64,000 nucleotides of DNA, from positions 4,486,945-4,550,944 of the forward strand of contig NZ_CM001165.1 in the NCBI RefSeq assembly GCF_000213055.1, read 5' to 3'. This stretch comes from Streptomyces sp. Tu6071. GTDB taxonomy: Bacteria; Actinomycetota; Actinomycetes; Streptomycetales; Streptomycetaceae. Below, piece by piece: positions 7,742 through 17,400 of the stretch. The notes beneath the pieces were generated by a model, which saw nothing but the letters and a program-made list of their open reading frames with translations, did not search any database and was not told the DNA's origin. Numbering within the stretch: the stretch's first letter is position 1; each line of letters starts with the position of its first letter. The position numbers and the translations under genes are program-made.

Positions 7742-8242
7742 ATGACGCAGGTGAAGCTGATCACGAATCGCGGGGACATCGTGCTGGAGCTGGATGAGGA
7801 GAAGGCGCCGCAGACGGTGGCGAACTTCGTCCAGTACGTCAAGGACGGCCACTATGACGGGACGATCTTCCACCGGATCATCGACAACTTCATGGTCCAG
7901 GGCGGTGGTTTTGACGCGAAGATGGTGCAGCGGCCGACGCGGGGTGCCGTGCAGAACGAGGCGGACAACAAGCTGACGAACGACAAGTACACCGTGGCGA
8001 TGGCCCGTACGAGCGATCCGCACTCGGCGACGGCGCAGTTCTTCATCAACGTCGCGAACAACGACTTCCTCAACCACAGCGGCAAGAACGTGCAGGGCTG
8101 GGGATACGCGGTCTTCGGCAGGGTCGTCGAGGGGCAGGACGTGGTTGACGGGATCAAGGTCGTGCCGACCGGCGTCCGGAACGGGATGCGGGACGTCCCG
8201 AAGGACGATGTGGTCATCGAGCGGGCTGAGATCGTCGGCTGA
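7742..8242 (+). CDS. Peptidyl-prolyl cis-trans isomerase, cyclophilin type
   Basis: A single-domain cytoplasmic cyclophilin of 166 residues. Cyclophilin landmarks are [13 protein letters not shown] (catalytic Arg and Phe), [19 protein letters not shown], the [16 protein letters not shown] active-site strand, and [15 protein letters not shown]. It speeds proline isomerisation during folding. There is no signal peptide, so it is the PpiB-like cytosolic form rather than the secreted one. The ATG at 7742 sits 6 bases after GGAGAG. A strong hairpin follows the stop. Confidence 0.95.
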   Translation: MTQVKLITNRGDIVLELDEEKAPQTVANFVQYVKDGHYDGTIFHRIIDNFMVQGGGFDAKMVQRPTRGAVQNEADNKLTNDKYTVAMARTSDPHSATAQFFINVANNDFLNHSGKNVQGWGYAVFGRVVEGQDVVDGIKVVPTGVRNGMRDVPKDDVVIERAEIVG

Positions 8243-8276
8243 CGGCGGTTCACCTCGCGTCGGAAGGCGCGGTGGC

Positions 8277-8306
8277 GGGCGGGTGGGCGTGGGCGCCCGC
8301 CCGCCC
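8277..8306 (+). terminator. Terminator after the cyclophilin gene
   Basis: A 13-bp GC-only stem (8277-8289 with 8294-8306, one G-U pair) and a 4-base loop, followed by TTCGTCGTTTCC. It starts 35 bases after the stop codon. Confidence 0.75.
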
Positions 8307-8409
8307 TTCGTCGTTTCCGCCGTTCCCCGGCCCCGGGGATGGTTCCGCGCGGCCCTCTGTAAAGAGGTGCCCCCGCTCCGTTCCGCCCCGCCCCGTCCCG
8401 GGGAGACGT

Positions 8410-9250
8410 CTCCGCGCAGCCCCTCTTACGGAGAGGCGCCTGCGCGCCGCCTCGCCCGCCGAACGTCGGCCCGCTCCGCCCGCCCGCCGAACGTCGGCCC
8501 GCTCCGCCCGCCCGCCGAACGTCGGCCCGCTCCGCCCGCCCGCCGAACGTCGGCCCGCTCCGCCCGCCCGTCGAACGCCGTCCCCGCGCCGCCGACCGGG
8601 GAGCGTCCCCGCCCCACCCCGCCCGCTCAGGTGCGTCCCTCGCCGCCCCTCCTGCGGACAGGCGTATCCGCGCTGCCCGCTCGCCGAATGTCGCCCCGCC
8701 CGCCCGACCCACCGAGGCGCATCCCCGCTCCGCCCGCCGAGGGGGCATCCCCCCGCCCGCCGAACACCGCCCCGCCCGGCCCGCCGAGCCGCATCCCCGC
8801 CGCTCCTGCGGATAGATGTCGCCGCGCCGCCCCGCCCGCCGAACGGCGTCCCTGTCCCGCCCGCCGAACGGCGTCCCTGTCCCGCCCGCCGAACGGCGTC
8901 CCTGTCCCGCCCGCCGAATGCTGTCCATGCCCCCGCCGTCGAGGGGCATCCCCGCGCAGCCTCTCCTGCGGATAGACGTCTCCGCGCAGCCCGCTCGCCG
9001 AAAGCCGCCCCGTCCGCCCGATCCGCCGGGGGGCTTCCCCCGCCGCCGAACGCCGTCCCCGCGCGGCCCCTCCTGCGGATAGATGCCTCCGCGCCGCCAC
9101 GCCCACCGAACGCCGTCTCCGCGCCGCTCCGCCCGCCGGGGAGCCCCCCCCGCCCGCCGGGGAGCCCCCCCGCCCGCCGAGGAGCCCCCCGCTCGCCGAG
9201 GAGCGCCCCCGCCCGCCGAGGGGTCCGCCCGCCCGCGGGCATCCCCGCGC
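8410..9250. repeat. Non-coding minisatellite block
   Basis: This 0.85-kb GC-rich stretch holds no believable gene. It contains four copies of a 28-bp unit (GAACGTCGGCCCGCTCCGCC plus eight bases) at 8461-8572 and three copies of a 25-bp unit (GAACGGCGTCCCTGTCCCGC plus CCGCC) at 8841-8915. At a larger scale, a motif like CCCTCCTGCGGATAGATG followed by CCGCGC recurs near 8421, 8646, 8802, 8961 and 9067. Long open frames on both strands are artefacts: neither 28 nor 25 is a multiple of three, so copies do not keep a frame. Near 9130-9200 it decays into (GCCCCCCCGCCCGCCGAGGA)-like runs. Confidence 0.85.
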
Positions 9251-9390
9251 CGCTCCCCCCCCCGGAGGGAATTCGTACCGGCGGTAACAAGTCGCGTTCG
9301 ACCCCTACCCATGAGTACGGGTCTGTTCTACGCTCCAACCGTGCCAGTGATTGCTGGCAGCATCGTCGGGAGAGTGCGGGAGGCGGCTCG

Positions 9391-10974
9391 ATGGCGAAGA
9401 CAAGCAGCGGCACCCATGTGCGGGTGGCCGTGGTCGGTTCGGGGTTCGGGGGGCTCGGCGCTGCCGTGCGGCTGCGGCGCGAGGGGGTGACCGACTTCGT
9501 CGTCCTGGAGCGTTCGGGCTCCGTGGGCGGGACCTGGCGCGACAACACGTATCCGGGCTGCGCCTGTGACGTGCCCTCGCACCTGTACTCCTTCTCCTTC
9601 GCGCCCAACCCCGAGTGGCCGCGCACCTTTTCGGGCCAGCCGCACATCCGCGCCTACCTGGAGCGCGTCGCCGACACCTTCGGCCTGCGCCCGCACCTGC
9701 GCTTCGACAGCGAGGTGCGGCACATGCGCTGGGACGGCGAGCGGATGCGCTGGGAACTGGACACGGCCTCGGGGCCGTACACCGCCGATGTCGTCGTCTC
9801 GGCGACCGGGCCGCTCTCGGACCCGAAGATCCCGGACATCCCCGGGCTCGACACCTTCCCCGGCAAGGTCTTCCACTCGGCCCGCTGGGACCACGACTAC
9901 GAGCTGCGCGGCAAGCGCGTCGCGGTGATCGGTACGGGCGCCTCGGCGATCCAGATCGTCCCGGCGATCCAGCCCGAGGTCGAGCGGCTCACGCTCTTCC
10001 AGCGCACGCCCGCCTGGGTCATGCCCCGGATGGACCGCGAGGTGAGCGGTCTGGAGCGGCGGCTGCACCGCGCGCTGCCCTTCACGACGGCCGCCCGCCG
10101 CGCGGCGCTGTGGGGCATCCGCGAACTCCAGGTGCAGGCGTTCACGAAGCGGCCCGACGAACTCGGGCTCGTGGAACGCCTCGCGAAGGCGAACATGCAC
10201 CGGTCCGTCAAGGACCCGGCGCTGCGCGCGAAGCTGACGCCCTCGTACCGCATCGGGTGCAAACGCATCCTGCTCTCCAGCGCCTACTACCCGGCCCTGG
10301 CACGGCCGAATGTGGACCTCGTCGCCTCCGGGCTCAGCGAGATCCGGGGCAACACCCTTGTCGCCGCCGACGGTTCGACCGCCGAGGTCGACGCGATCGT
10401 CTTCGGCACGGGCTTCCACGTGACGGACATGCCGATCGCCGAGCGCGTCGTGGGCGCGGACGGGCACACGCTCGCCGAGAACTGGAAGGACGGCATGGCC
10501 GCGCTGCGCGGCGCGACCGCGAGCGGCTTCCCGAACTTCATGACCGTCATCGGCCCCAACACCGGGCTCGGCAACTCCTCGATGATCCTCATGATCGAGG
10601 CCCAGCTGAACTACCTCGCCGACTACCTCCGCCAGCTCGACGTGCTCGGCCCGGGGACCGCGCTCGATCCCCGCCCCGCCTCGGTCGACGCCTGGAACGA
10701 GCGCGTCCAGACCCGTATGGAGCGCACGGTGTGGAACACCGGCGGGTGCACGAGCTGGTACCTCGACGCCTCGGGGCGCAACACGACCATCTGGCCCGGT
10801 ACGACGGCCGAGTTCCGCGCCGCGACCCGGCGCGTGGACCTCCTGGAGTACGAGGTACGGCGGCCCCCGCGCACGGGCTCCGCGCCGGACCCCGCAGGCA
10901 CCGCCCGTACCGCCGACGACGACACCAAGGACACCAAGGACGCCCAGGACGCGCAGGAGGTGGCAGCCGCATGA
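9391..10974 (+). CDS. Flavin-containing / Baeyer-Villiger-type monooxygenase
   Basis: The 527-residue enzyme has an N-terminal FAD Rossmann motif (VGSGFGGLGAA, about residues 12-22) and a second nucleotide motif for NADPH (VIGTGASAIQIVP, about 180). Between them lies FPGKVFHSARWD, which fits the type I Baeyer-Villiger fingerprint F-x-G-x-x-x-H-x-x-x-W-P/D. ATGF-like FGTGFH is near residue 335. It should use NADPH and O2 to insert oxygen into a ketone or aldehyde; the substrate is unknown. The stop overlaps the hydrolase start (ATGA). Order and content resemble the mycobacterial mymA operon (FMO, LipR-type hydrolase, SDR). The ATG at 9391 is preceded by GGGAGG. Confidence 0.9.
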   Translation: MAKTSSGTHVRVAVVGSGFGGLGAAVRLRREGVTDFVVLERSGSVGGTWRDNTYPGCACDVPSHLYSFSFAPNPEWPRTFSGQPHIRAYLERVADTFGLRPHLRFDSEVRHMRWDGERMRWELDTASGPYTADVVVSATGPLSDPKIPDIPGLDTFPGKVFHSARWDHDYELRGKRVAVIGTGASAIQIVPAIQPEVERLTLFQRTPAWVMPRMDREVSGLERRLHRALPFTTAARRAALWGIRELQVQAFTKRPDELGLVERLAKANMHRSVKDPALRAKLTPSYRIGCKRILLSSAYYPALARPNVDLVASGLSEIRGNTLVAADGSTAEVDAIVFGTGFHVTDMPIAERVVGADGHTLAENWKDGMAALRGATASGFPNFMTVIGPNTGLGNSSMILMIEAQLNYLADYLRQLDVLGPGTALDPRPASVDAWNERVQTRMERTVWNTGGCTSWYLDASGRNTTIWPGTTAEFRAATRRVDLLEYEVRRPPRTGSAPDPAGTARTADDDTKDTKDAQDAQEVAAA

Positions 10975-12026
10975 GTCCGCTGCTGAGGAGCCCCGGTCAC
11001 GCCGTGCGCGGTACGTACGTGCCGCCCGCGCCCGTACGCGAACCGCGCGTCGTCTCGGCGGACGGCTCGCTCGTGCACGTCGAGGTCTTCGGGCCCGAGG
11101 ACGCGCCCGCCGTCGTGCTCGCGCACGGCTGGACCTGCTCGATCGCCTTCTGGGCGGCGCAGATACGCGCGCTCGCCCCCGACCACCGCGTCATCGCCTA
11201 CGACCAGCGCGGCCACGGTCGCAGCCCCGCGCCGCTCGGCCCCCTCGGGTACAGCCCGAAGGCGCTCGCCGACGACCTCGAAGCGGTGCTCGAAGCGACC
11301 CTCGGCCCCGGCGAGCCCGCCGTGCTCGCCGGGCACTCCATGGGCGGCATGACCTTCATGGCCGCCGCCGAACGCCCCGCCTTCCGCGAGCACGCCGCCG
11401 CCGTGCTGCTCTGCTCCACCGGCCCGGCCCGGCTCGTCGGCGAGGCAACCGTCCTCCCGCTGTCGAAGAGCCCCCTTCGCAGGCGGCTCACCGGCGCGGT
11501 GCTCGGGGCGCGCGCGCCGCTCGGGCCCGTGACGCCGGTCGGGAAGAAGGTTCTCAAGTACGGGGTGATGGGGCCGGGCGCGAGCCCCGAGCAGGTCGAC
11601 GCCTGCGCGCGGATCGTGCACGCCTGCCCGAGCCCGGTGCGGTACGGGTGGTCGCGCGTGCTCGAAGCCTTCGACGAGGAGGCGGGGCTGCGCGCGATCG
11701 AGGCGCCCACGGCCGTCCTCGTCGGCTCGGCCGACAAGCTCACGCCGCCCGTGCACGCCCGCCTCATGGACGAGTCGCTGCCGCACTCCCTCGGGCTCAC
11801 GACCCTCCCGGGCCTCGGCCACATGACGCCGATGGAGGGCCCGGCAGCGGTGACGGGAGCGATACGGGACCTCGTCACGACGTACGTCGTGGCGGGCGAA
11901 GCGGCTGCGGCCGAGGCCCCGTCAGTCGTCGGCGCCGCTGCCGGTTCCGGCGCGTCCGGCGCCGCAGCGCCCGCTGCCACGTCCCCCGCCAAGCGCGCCG
12001 CCAAGACCGCCAAGGAGTCCGCATGA
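10971..12026 (+). CDS. Alpha/beta-fold hydrolase
   Basis: A 351-residue alpha/beta hydrolase. The oxyanion-hole strand VVLAHGWTCS is followed by the nucleophile elbow GHSMGG (Ser near residue 125), an acid-bearing strand VLVGSADKLTP, and the catalytic His in GLGHMTPME near residue 285. The last 45 residues are an Ala/Lys-rich tail (PAKRAAKTAKESA) outside the fold. It is translationally coupled on both sides (ATGA overlaps). After a Baeyer-Villiger monooxygenase, an esterase that opens the ester or lactone product is the obvious partner role, but this is inferred from context. Confidence 0.88.
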   Translation: MSPLLRSPGHAVRGTYVPPAPVREPRVVSADGSLVHVEVFGPEDAPAVVLAHGWTCSIAFWAAQIRALAPDHRVIAYDQRGHGRSPAPLGPLGYSPKALADDLEAVLEATLGPGEPAVLAGHSMGGMTFMAAAERPAFREHAAAVLLCSTGPARLVGEATVLPLSKSPLRRRLTGAVLGARAPLGPVTPVGKKVLKYGVMGPGASPEQVDACARIVHACPSPVRYGWSRVLEAFDEEAGLRAIEAPTAVLVGSADKLTPPVHARLMDESLPHSLGLTTLPGLGHMTPMEGPAAVTGAIRDLVTTYVVAGEAAAAEAPSVVGAAAGSGASGAAAPAATSPAKRAAKTAKESA

Positions 12027-12958
12027 GCACCCAGCCGCCCGGCACCGGCCGTCCTCTCACCTCGCGTTCCGACCGCCGTCGGCGCCCCGGCCCTCTGGAG
12101 GGGCAGGTCGCGGTGGTCACCGGGGCCGCGCGCGGGGTCGGTGAGCTGCTCGCGCGCAAGCTCTCCGCGCACGGGGTCCGCGTCGCGCTCGTGGGGCTGG
12201 AGCCCGAGGCGCTCAAGGACCTGTCCACACGGCTGTACGCGGACAGCGACCACTGGTACGCGGACGTGACCGACCAGGCCGCGATGACCCAGGTCGCCGC
12301 AGAGGTGAAGGAACGGTTCGGGAAGGTCGACATCGTCGTCGCCAACGCCGGGGTCGCGACCGGGGGCCCCTTCATGGACTCCGACCCCGACTCCTGGCGG
12401 CGCGTGATCGAGGTGAACCTCCTCGGAGCGGCGGCGACCGCCCGCGCCTTCCTGCCGCTGCTCGCCGAGAGCCGCGGCTACCTGCTCCAGGTCGCCTCGC
12501 TCGCCGCCGTCACCCCGGCCCCGATGATGAGCGCCTACTGCGCGTCGAAGTCGGGGGTCGAGGCGTACGCGCACTGCCTGCGCGCCGAGGTCGGGCACCT
12601 CGGTGTGAAGGTCGGCGTGGCCTACCTGAGCTGGACCGACACCGACATGGTGCGCGGCGCGGACCAGGACGACGTCATGCGCGAACTGCGCTCCCGGCTG
12701 CCGTGGCCGGCGAACAAGACGTATCCGCTGAGCCCCGCCGTCGACCGCATCCTGCACGGCATCGAGCGGCGCTCGGCGCACGTGTACGGGCAGTGGTGGC
12801 TGCGGCACATGCAGTCGGTACGGGGCGCGCTGCCGATGCTCATCGGGACGGTCGGCGCGCACGAGGTCGCCCGGTACGGGGAGCGGCTCGCGCAGGTGCC
12901 GAAGGGTCTGGTGGGGGCCGGTGGGGCGGCCGACGAGCGGAGCAGGGGCGGCGTCTGA
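12023..12958 (+). CDS. Short-chain dehydrogenase/reductase (SDR)
   Basis: The 311-residue protein shows the classical SDR cofactor motif TGAARGVG near residue 33, a VVANAGVATGG strand (NAG), and the active-site Y-C-A-S-K (Tyr/Lys) near residue 170. The region after it (PANKTYPLSPAVDRILHGIERR) and the length match SDRs that follow flavin monooxygenases in mycobacterial mymA-like operons. It probably interconverts an alcohol and the ketone or aldehyde used by the monooxygenase; the direction is unknown. The N-terminal 25 residues are Arg/Pro-rich. Third gene of the coupled operon. Confidence 0.88.
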   Translation: MSTQPPGTGRPLTSRSDRRRRPGPLEGQVAVVTGAARGVGELLARKLSAHGVRVALVGLEPEALKDLSTRLYADSDHWYADVTDQAAMTQVAAEVKERFGKVDIVVANAGVATGGPFMDSDPDSWRRVIEVNLLGAAATARAFLPLLAESRGYLLQVASLAAVTPAPMMSAYCASKSGVEAYAHCLRAEVGHLGVKVGVAYLSWTDTDMVRGADQDDVMRELRSRLPWPANKTYPLSPAVDRILHGIERRSAHVYGQWWLRHMQSVRGALPMLIGTVGAHEVARYGERLAQVPKGLVGAGGAADERSRGGV

Positions 12959-13057
12959 TCGACATGCGGGGCCGGTCCGCCCGTGCCAGGCTGGGACGGG
13001 GCGTTCGTCAGGGGCGCCCCCTTCTCTTCCCCACCCCTCTTGAGGAGTGAGCGCTAC

Positions 13058-13228
13058 ATGGGCATCAAGGACCAGTTCCAGGACAAGGCCGAGCAGCTCA
13101 AGCAGAAGGCGAAGGACGCGAAGGATCAGGCGTCCGAGAAGTCGTCCGACGCCCCGGACCAGGCCCGCGAGAAGGGCCAGGACACGGCCGATGACCTGCG
13201 GGGGAAGATGGGTCACGACGACAAGTGA
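13058..13228 (+). CDS. CsbD-like stress protein
   Basis: A 56-residue, highly charged protein: MGIKDQFQDKAEQLKQKAKD, then a Lys/Asp/Glu/Gln-rich helix ending GKMGHDDK. This is the composition and length of CsbD-family general-stress proteins, which are mostly unfolded in solution and often under a stress sigma factor. A good ribosome site (TTGAGGAG) precedes the ATG. It begins 99 bases after the SDR and probably has its own promoter. Biochemical role unknown. Confidence 0.8.
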   Translation: MGIKDQFQDKAEQLKQKAKDAKDQASEKSSDAPDQAREKGQDTADDLRGKMGHDDK

Positions 13229-13373
13229 CACCGGCGTCCGCGCGGTGCGCGTGCGCGGCTGAGCGCGCGGGCGGTGCGTGGGCGATGGAGGGCGGTGGAG
13301 GCGCGGCGGCGGACCGGGAACGGTCGGCCGCCGCGCTCGTATGCGGGCGTTCTGGTGCGGAGCCCGCAGCAGA

Positions 13374-13635
13374 CAGAACGTTCGTTCCGGCCACCTGCGA
13401 GCCGAGCAGGCGGGGGAACAGAACGTTCGTTCCGCACCGCCGCCTCCGGTCCAGCAAGACAGAACGTTCGTTCTGCGCTCGCCGGTTGGTGGCCGCCATC
13501 GGGCAAAACGTTCGTTGCGCGGACATGCGTAACGAACGTTCTGTCTCATCCGGTCCGGCTGCGTCGGCGCGCGTAACGAACGTTCTGCCTCATCCGGTCC
13601 GGCTGCGCTGGCGCGCGTAACGAACGTTCTGCCTC
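13374..13635. repeat. Seven-copy AACGTTCGTT repeat cluster
   Basis: Four copies of CAGAACGTTCGTT (cores at 13377, 13422, 13463 and 13507, the last slightly changed) are followed by three inverted copies AACGAACGTTCTG (13531, 13575, 13619). The inverted copies sit in 44-bp direct repeats that also share TCATCCGGTCCGGCTGCG. The whole 13229-13679 gap has no believable gene. The 15-mer CGAACGTTCTGCCTC recurs at 40112. Confidence 0.9.
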
Positions 13636-13679
13636 GCTCCTCCGTCATGGGGTAAACGCCGCCGCCGGAGGAGGAGCCC

Positions 13680-14417
13680 GTGACCGCCAACCCGCGCCCA
13701 TCCCGTCGGTCGCGCCCACCCCGCCCGTCGTGCCTACTTCGCCCGTCGCGCCAGCCCCTTATGCCCGGTCTGCCCCGCCCGTCGCGCCTGCACCTCCTGC
13801 CCCGTCTGCCCCGCGCGTCGCGCCTGTCCTCTCCGCCCCGTCAGCCCCGCTCCTCGCGCCCCCGCCCCTCGCGCCCCCGCCTCCGGCGACTCGGCGTCCT
13901 CCTCGCCCTCGCCGCTCCCCTCGCGCTCGTCGTTCTCGCCGTGCGGGCGGCGCCCGGTGAGGAGCCGGATCGGGGGCTCAGCCGTACGCAGGCGCTCGCC
14001 TGCTCGCCGTACGTCGTCGAGGGGGAGGTCGTGCGGACGCGACCGGCGAAGGACGAGGGGATGTCCGTGTGGCTGACCGTGCGGGTGACGCGTTGGTACA
14101 AGCCCGCCGCGCCGGGGGCCGCGTTGCGGGAGGCGCCATTGCGGGTGCTGGTCGCCTCCGCGCGGGAGTCGGGGGACGAACCCGTCGAGGCCGGTGAGCA
14201 TGTACTCGTGCGCACGTCGGACCGTCCGGAGGCGGACTGGGCCGAACTCCACCGCGCCGACGAGGCCGTCGGGCGCGACCTGGGCCGCGACATCGCGCAG
14301 GGACGCGCCGACCTGCGCCGTGATCTGCCCGCGTCGGCCGATGTCATGTGCCCGGACTGGTGGCACGAGCGGGGATCGGCCCGGGTGGGCGACCTCGAAG
14401 CGGCCCAGAACCGCTAG
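13680..14417 (+). CDS. Predicted membrane-anchored or secreted protein of unknown function
   Basis: I do not recognise a family. The start is supported by an excellent ribosome site (GGAGGAGGAGCCC) before GTG 13680. Residues 1-70 are Arg/Pro/Ser repeats (variants of RPSRPR), encoded by repetitive DNA. One hydrophobic segment (LGVLLALAAPLALVVLAVRAA) lies at about residues 73-93. The mature part begins near GLSRTQALACSPYVVEGEVVR and shows a beta-rich pattern like small secreted OB-like domains, ending CPDWWHERG. An unusually long Arg-rich cytoplasmic leader precedes the anchor. Its stop shares the bases CTAG with the stop of the convergent tricorn gene. Confidence 0.65.
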   Translation: MTANPRPSRRSRPPRPSCLLRPSRQPLMPGLPRPSRLHLLPRLPRASRLSSPPRQPRSSRPRPSRPRLRRLGVLLALAAPLALVVLAVRAAPGEEPDRGLSRTQALACSPYVVEGEVVRTRPAKDEGMSVWLTVRVTRWYKPAAPGAALREAPLRVLVASARESGDEPVEAGEHVLVRTSDRPEADWAELHRADEAVGRDLGRDIAQGRADLRRDLPASADVMCPDWWHERGSARVGDLEAAQNR

Positions 14418-17400
14418 GCCGACTCGGGCGCCGTCCCCTCTCCCTGCCCCGCGGAACCCCGCCCCGCGGAACCCCGCCCTGCGGGGCCTTGTCCCGCGGA
14501 CCCCCGCGGCTCTGAGCCCGCCGAACCCTGCTCCGCCGAGTTTCGCCCGGCAGCTCCCTGCTCCGCCGAGCCTGGCCCCGCGGACCCCCGCGCCTCTGAG
14601 CCCGCCGAACCCTGCTCCGCCGAGCCTCGCCCCGCAGCTCCCTGCCCCGCCGAGCCTCGCCCTGCAGACCCCCGCCCCGCCGCTCCTCGCGCCCCCGAGC
14701 CCCGCTCCACCGGTCCTGGCGCCCCCGGCCCCCCTCCCGCTGAACCCCCCGCCCCCGCCCGCGTCCCCCGCTTCGGCAGTTGTGGGCGGGCGCGGTCCGG
14801 GACGGTTGCCACGGTGGGGGGTTCCGCGGGGGGTTGGGAGCGCAGGAGGTCCAGTGCGAGGGAGACCGCGTCGTCGAGTTGGGCGTGGCGGCCCTCGGCC
14901 CAGTCGAGGGGGGTGCGCAGGGCGGGGACGTCGGGGTCGACGCCGTGGTTCTCGACGCCCCAGCCGTACGCGTCGAACCACGCCGCGTTCATCGGGACCG
15001 TCACCACCGTGCCGTCGACGAGCCGGTGGCGGCCTGTCATGCCGACGACGCCGCCCCAGGTCCGCTGTCCGACGACGGGGCCGAGGCCGAGGAGTTTGAA
15101 GGCGGCCGTGATCATGTCGCCGTCCGAGGACGTGGCCTCGTCGGCGAGCGCGACGAGGGGGCCGCGCGGGGCGTTCGACGCGTACGAGACGGGCATGGCG
15201 TCGCGCGTGAGGTCCCAGCCGATGATGCGGCGCGTGAGTTTCTCGAGGACGAGTTCGCTGATGTTGCCGCCCGCGTTGCCGCGCACGTCGACGATGAGCG
15301 CGGGCATCGACATCTCCAGGCGCAGGTCGCGGTTGAACTGCGCCCAGCCGGAGCCGCCGAGGTCGGGGATGTGCAGGTAGCCGCACTGCCCGTCGCTCAA
15401 CTCCCTGACGACGGCGCGTCGTTTGGCGACCCAGTCGTGGTAGCGCAGCGGGCGCTCGTCGACGAGGGGGAGCACGGCGACGCGGCGCGGCGGGCCCCCG
15501 GTGGTGCTGGCGAAGGTCAGTTCGACGCTCGTACCCGCCGCGCCCGCGAGGAGCGGCGCGGGGCCGGTCACGGGGTCCACCGGACGCCCGTCGACGTGCG
15601 TGAGGACGGCGCCCTCGCGGATGCCCGTACCGGCGAGCGGGGAGCGGGCGCGCGGGTCGGAGGACTCGCCGGGCAGGATGCGCCGCAGTTCCCAGGCCCC
15701 GTCGCGGCAGGTGAAGTCGGCGCCGAGGAGGCCCTGCGCGCGCTGGTAGTGGGGCGGGCCCTCGCTGCGGCGGGCGGCGGTGACGTAGGCGTGCGAGGTG
15801 CCGAGTTCGCCGTACGCCTCGCGGAGCAGGTCGGCGAACTCGTCGGGGGAGGCGACGCGGTCGAGGAGGGGGCGGTACTGGTCGAGGACGGCGTCCCAGT
15901 CGATGTTGCTGAGGCCGGGGTCCCAGAAGTAGGCGCGGATGACGCGTCCGGCCTCGTCGTACGCCTGCCGCCACTCGGCGGGCGGGTCGACCTCGTGGAG
16001 GATGCGGCGCGGGTCGATGTACGAGGTGCCCGCGTCGTCGGGCAGGTCGTTGGCGGGGACGGCGCGCAGTTCGCCGTCGTCCACGACGACGAGGCGGCTG
16101 CCGTCGCCGCTGACGGCGAAGGCGTCCATGTGGTCGACGAGCTGGGTGCGGCGGGCGCGGGCGAGGTCGAAGTGTTCGAGCGTGGGGCGGCTGGAGGTGT
16201 CGGCGGGGTTGACGAAGGTCTGCCCGAGCGCGCCCGAGATGGGCCAGCGCAGCCACACGAGGCCGCCGCCCGCGACGGGGGAGAGCGAGGAGTACTTCGA
16301 CGCCGGTACGGGGAAGGGCGTGACGCGGCTCGCGAGGCCCTCGGCCTCGACGATGACGACGCCCTCGTATCCCGAGGCGCGGTCGTCCGGGTCCAGGCCG
16401 CCCGCCGCCGGCCGGCCGTCCGCGCTGAGCGCGAAGGGCGAGGGGGTCGCGGAGGAGAGCGTGACGAGGTGGGGGCGGCAGCCGAGCGGGAAGGAGAGGT
16501 CGCCGGTGTGCACGTCGTAGACGGGGTCGAAGCCGCGCCAGGAGAGGAAGGCGAGGTAGCGGCCGTCGCGCGTGAAGACGGGGTTCTCGTCCTCGAACCG
16601 CCCGTCGGTCACGTCGATGAGGGAGAACGGTCCTTCTCTCTCGCTGATCCGCGCGAGCTTGATCTGCCGCAGACTCCGCCCGACCCCCGGGTGCGACCAC
16701 GCGAGCCACGCCCCGTCCGGCGAGAACGCGAGATCCCGCACGGGCCCGTTGAACGACCGCACGACCTCGACGACCCGCGCCTCGGGGGGCTCGGAGGGCA
16801 CGGAGGGCTCGGAGGACTGGGGGGTCTCGGCGGACTCGGGCTCGGGGCCTTCGGCGGATTCGGTGGCTTCAGCGGACTCGGCAGACTTGGCGGCTTCGGC
16901 GCTCCCGTCTTGCTCAGCCCCCTCTGCCGCCCTGGCCCCCTCTGCCGCCCCGGCCGCCCCAGCCCCCTCGGCCCGCTCAGCCTCCCCGGCCTCCCCCGCC
17001 CCGCCTTCGTCAGCGTCCCCCGCCTCCGCATCGCCCCCACCCGCCGACCCGCTCCCCGTGACCGGCGGGTCCACGAGGAGGAGCCGTCCGTCGTGTGTCG
17101 CGACGGCGAGCCGGTCGCCCTTCGGTGAGGCGACCAGTTCCTCGACGAGTCCGAGCCGCCCGTGCGCCCAGCGGCGGACCGGGCCCGGGGTGCCCGCGCG
17201 GGGGAGCGGGGCGATCTCGATGCCGTCGGCGCCGCCCGCGTCGCTCACGTACGCGACCGAGCCCCCGCCCCCGTAGAGCACCGGCATCCGCACCCGGACG
17301 CCCGGCGTGTCCGCGAGGGTACGGGCGGGCCCGTCGCGGTGCGTGAGCCAGTACAGGCTGCCGCGCACCGCGACGGCGCTCGCGCGGCCCGTCTCGTCGG

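Noticed and set aside
5507..8077. An 856-codon minus-strand frame covering exonuclease III and MerR genes
   Set aside because: It is antisense or out of frame to well-supported genes and has no family features.
8250..10974. Very long open frames on both strands across the repeat block, one fused in frame to the monooxygenase
   Set aside because: They arise from stop-poor GC-rich repeats. Repeat units of 25 and 28 bp do not keep a frame, there is no ribosome site, and the monooxygenase has a clear start at 9391.
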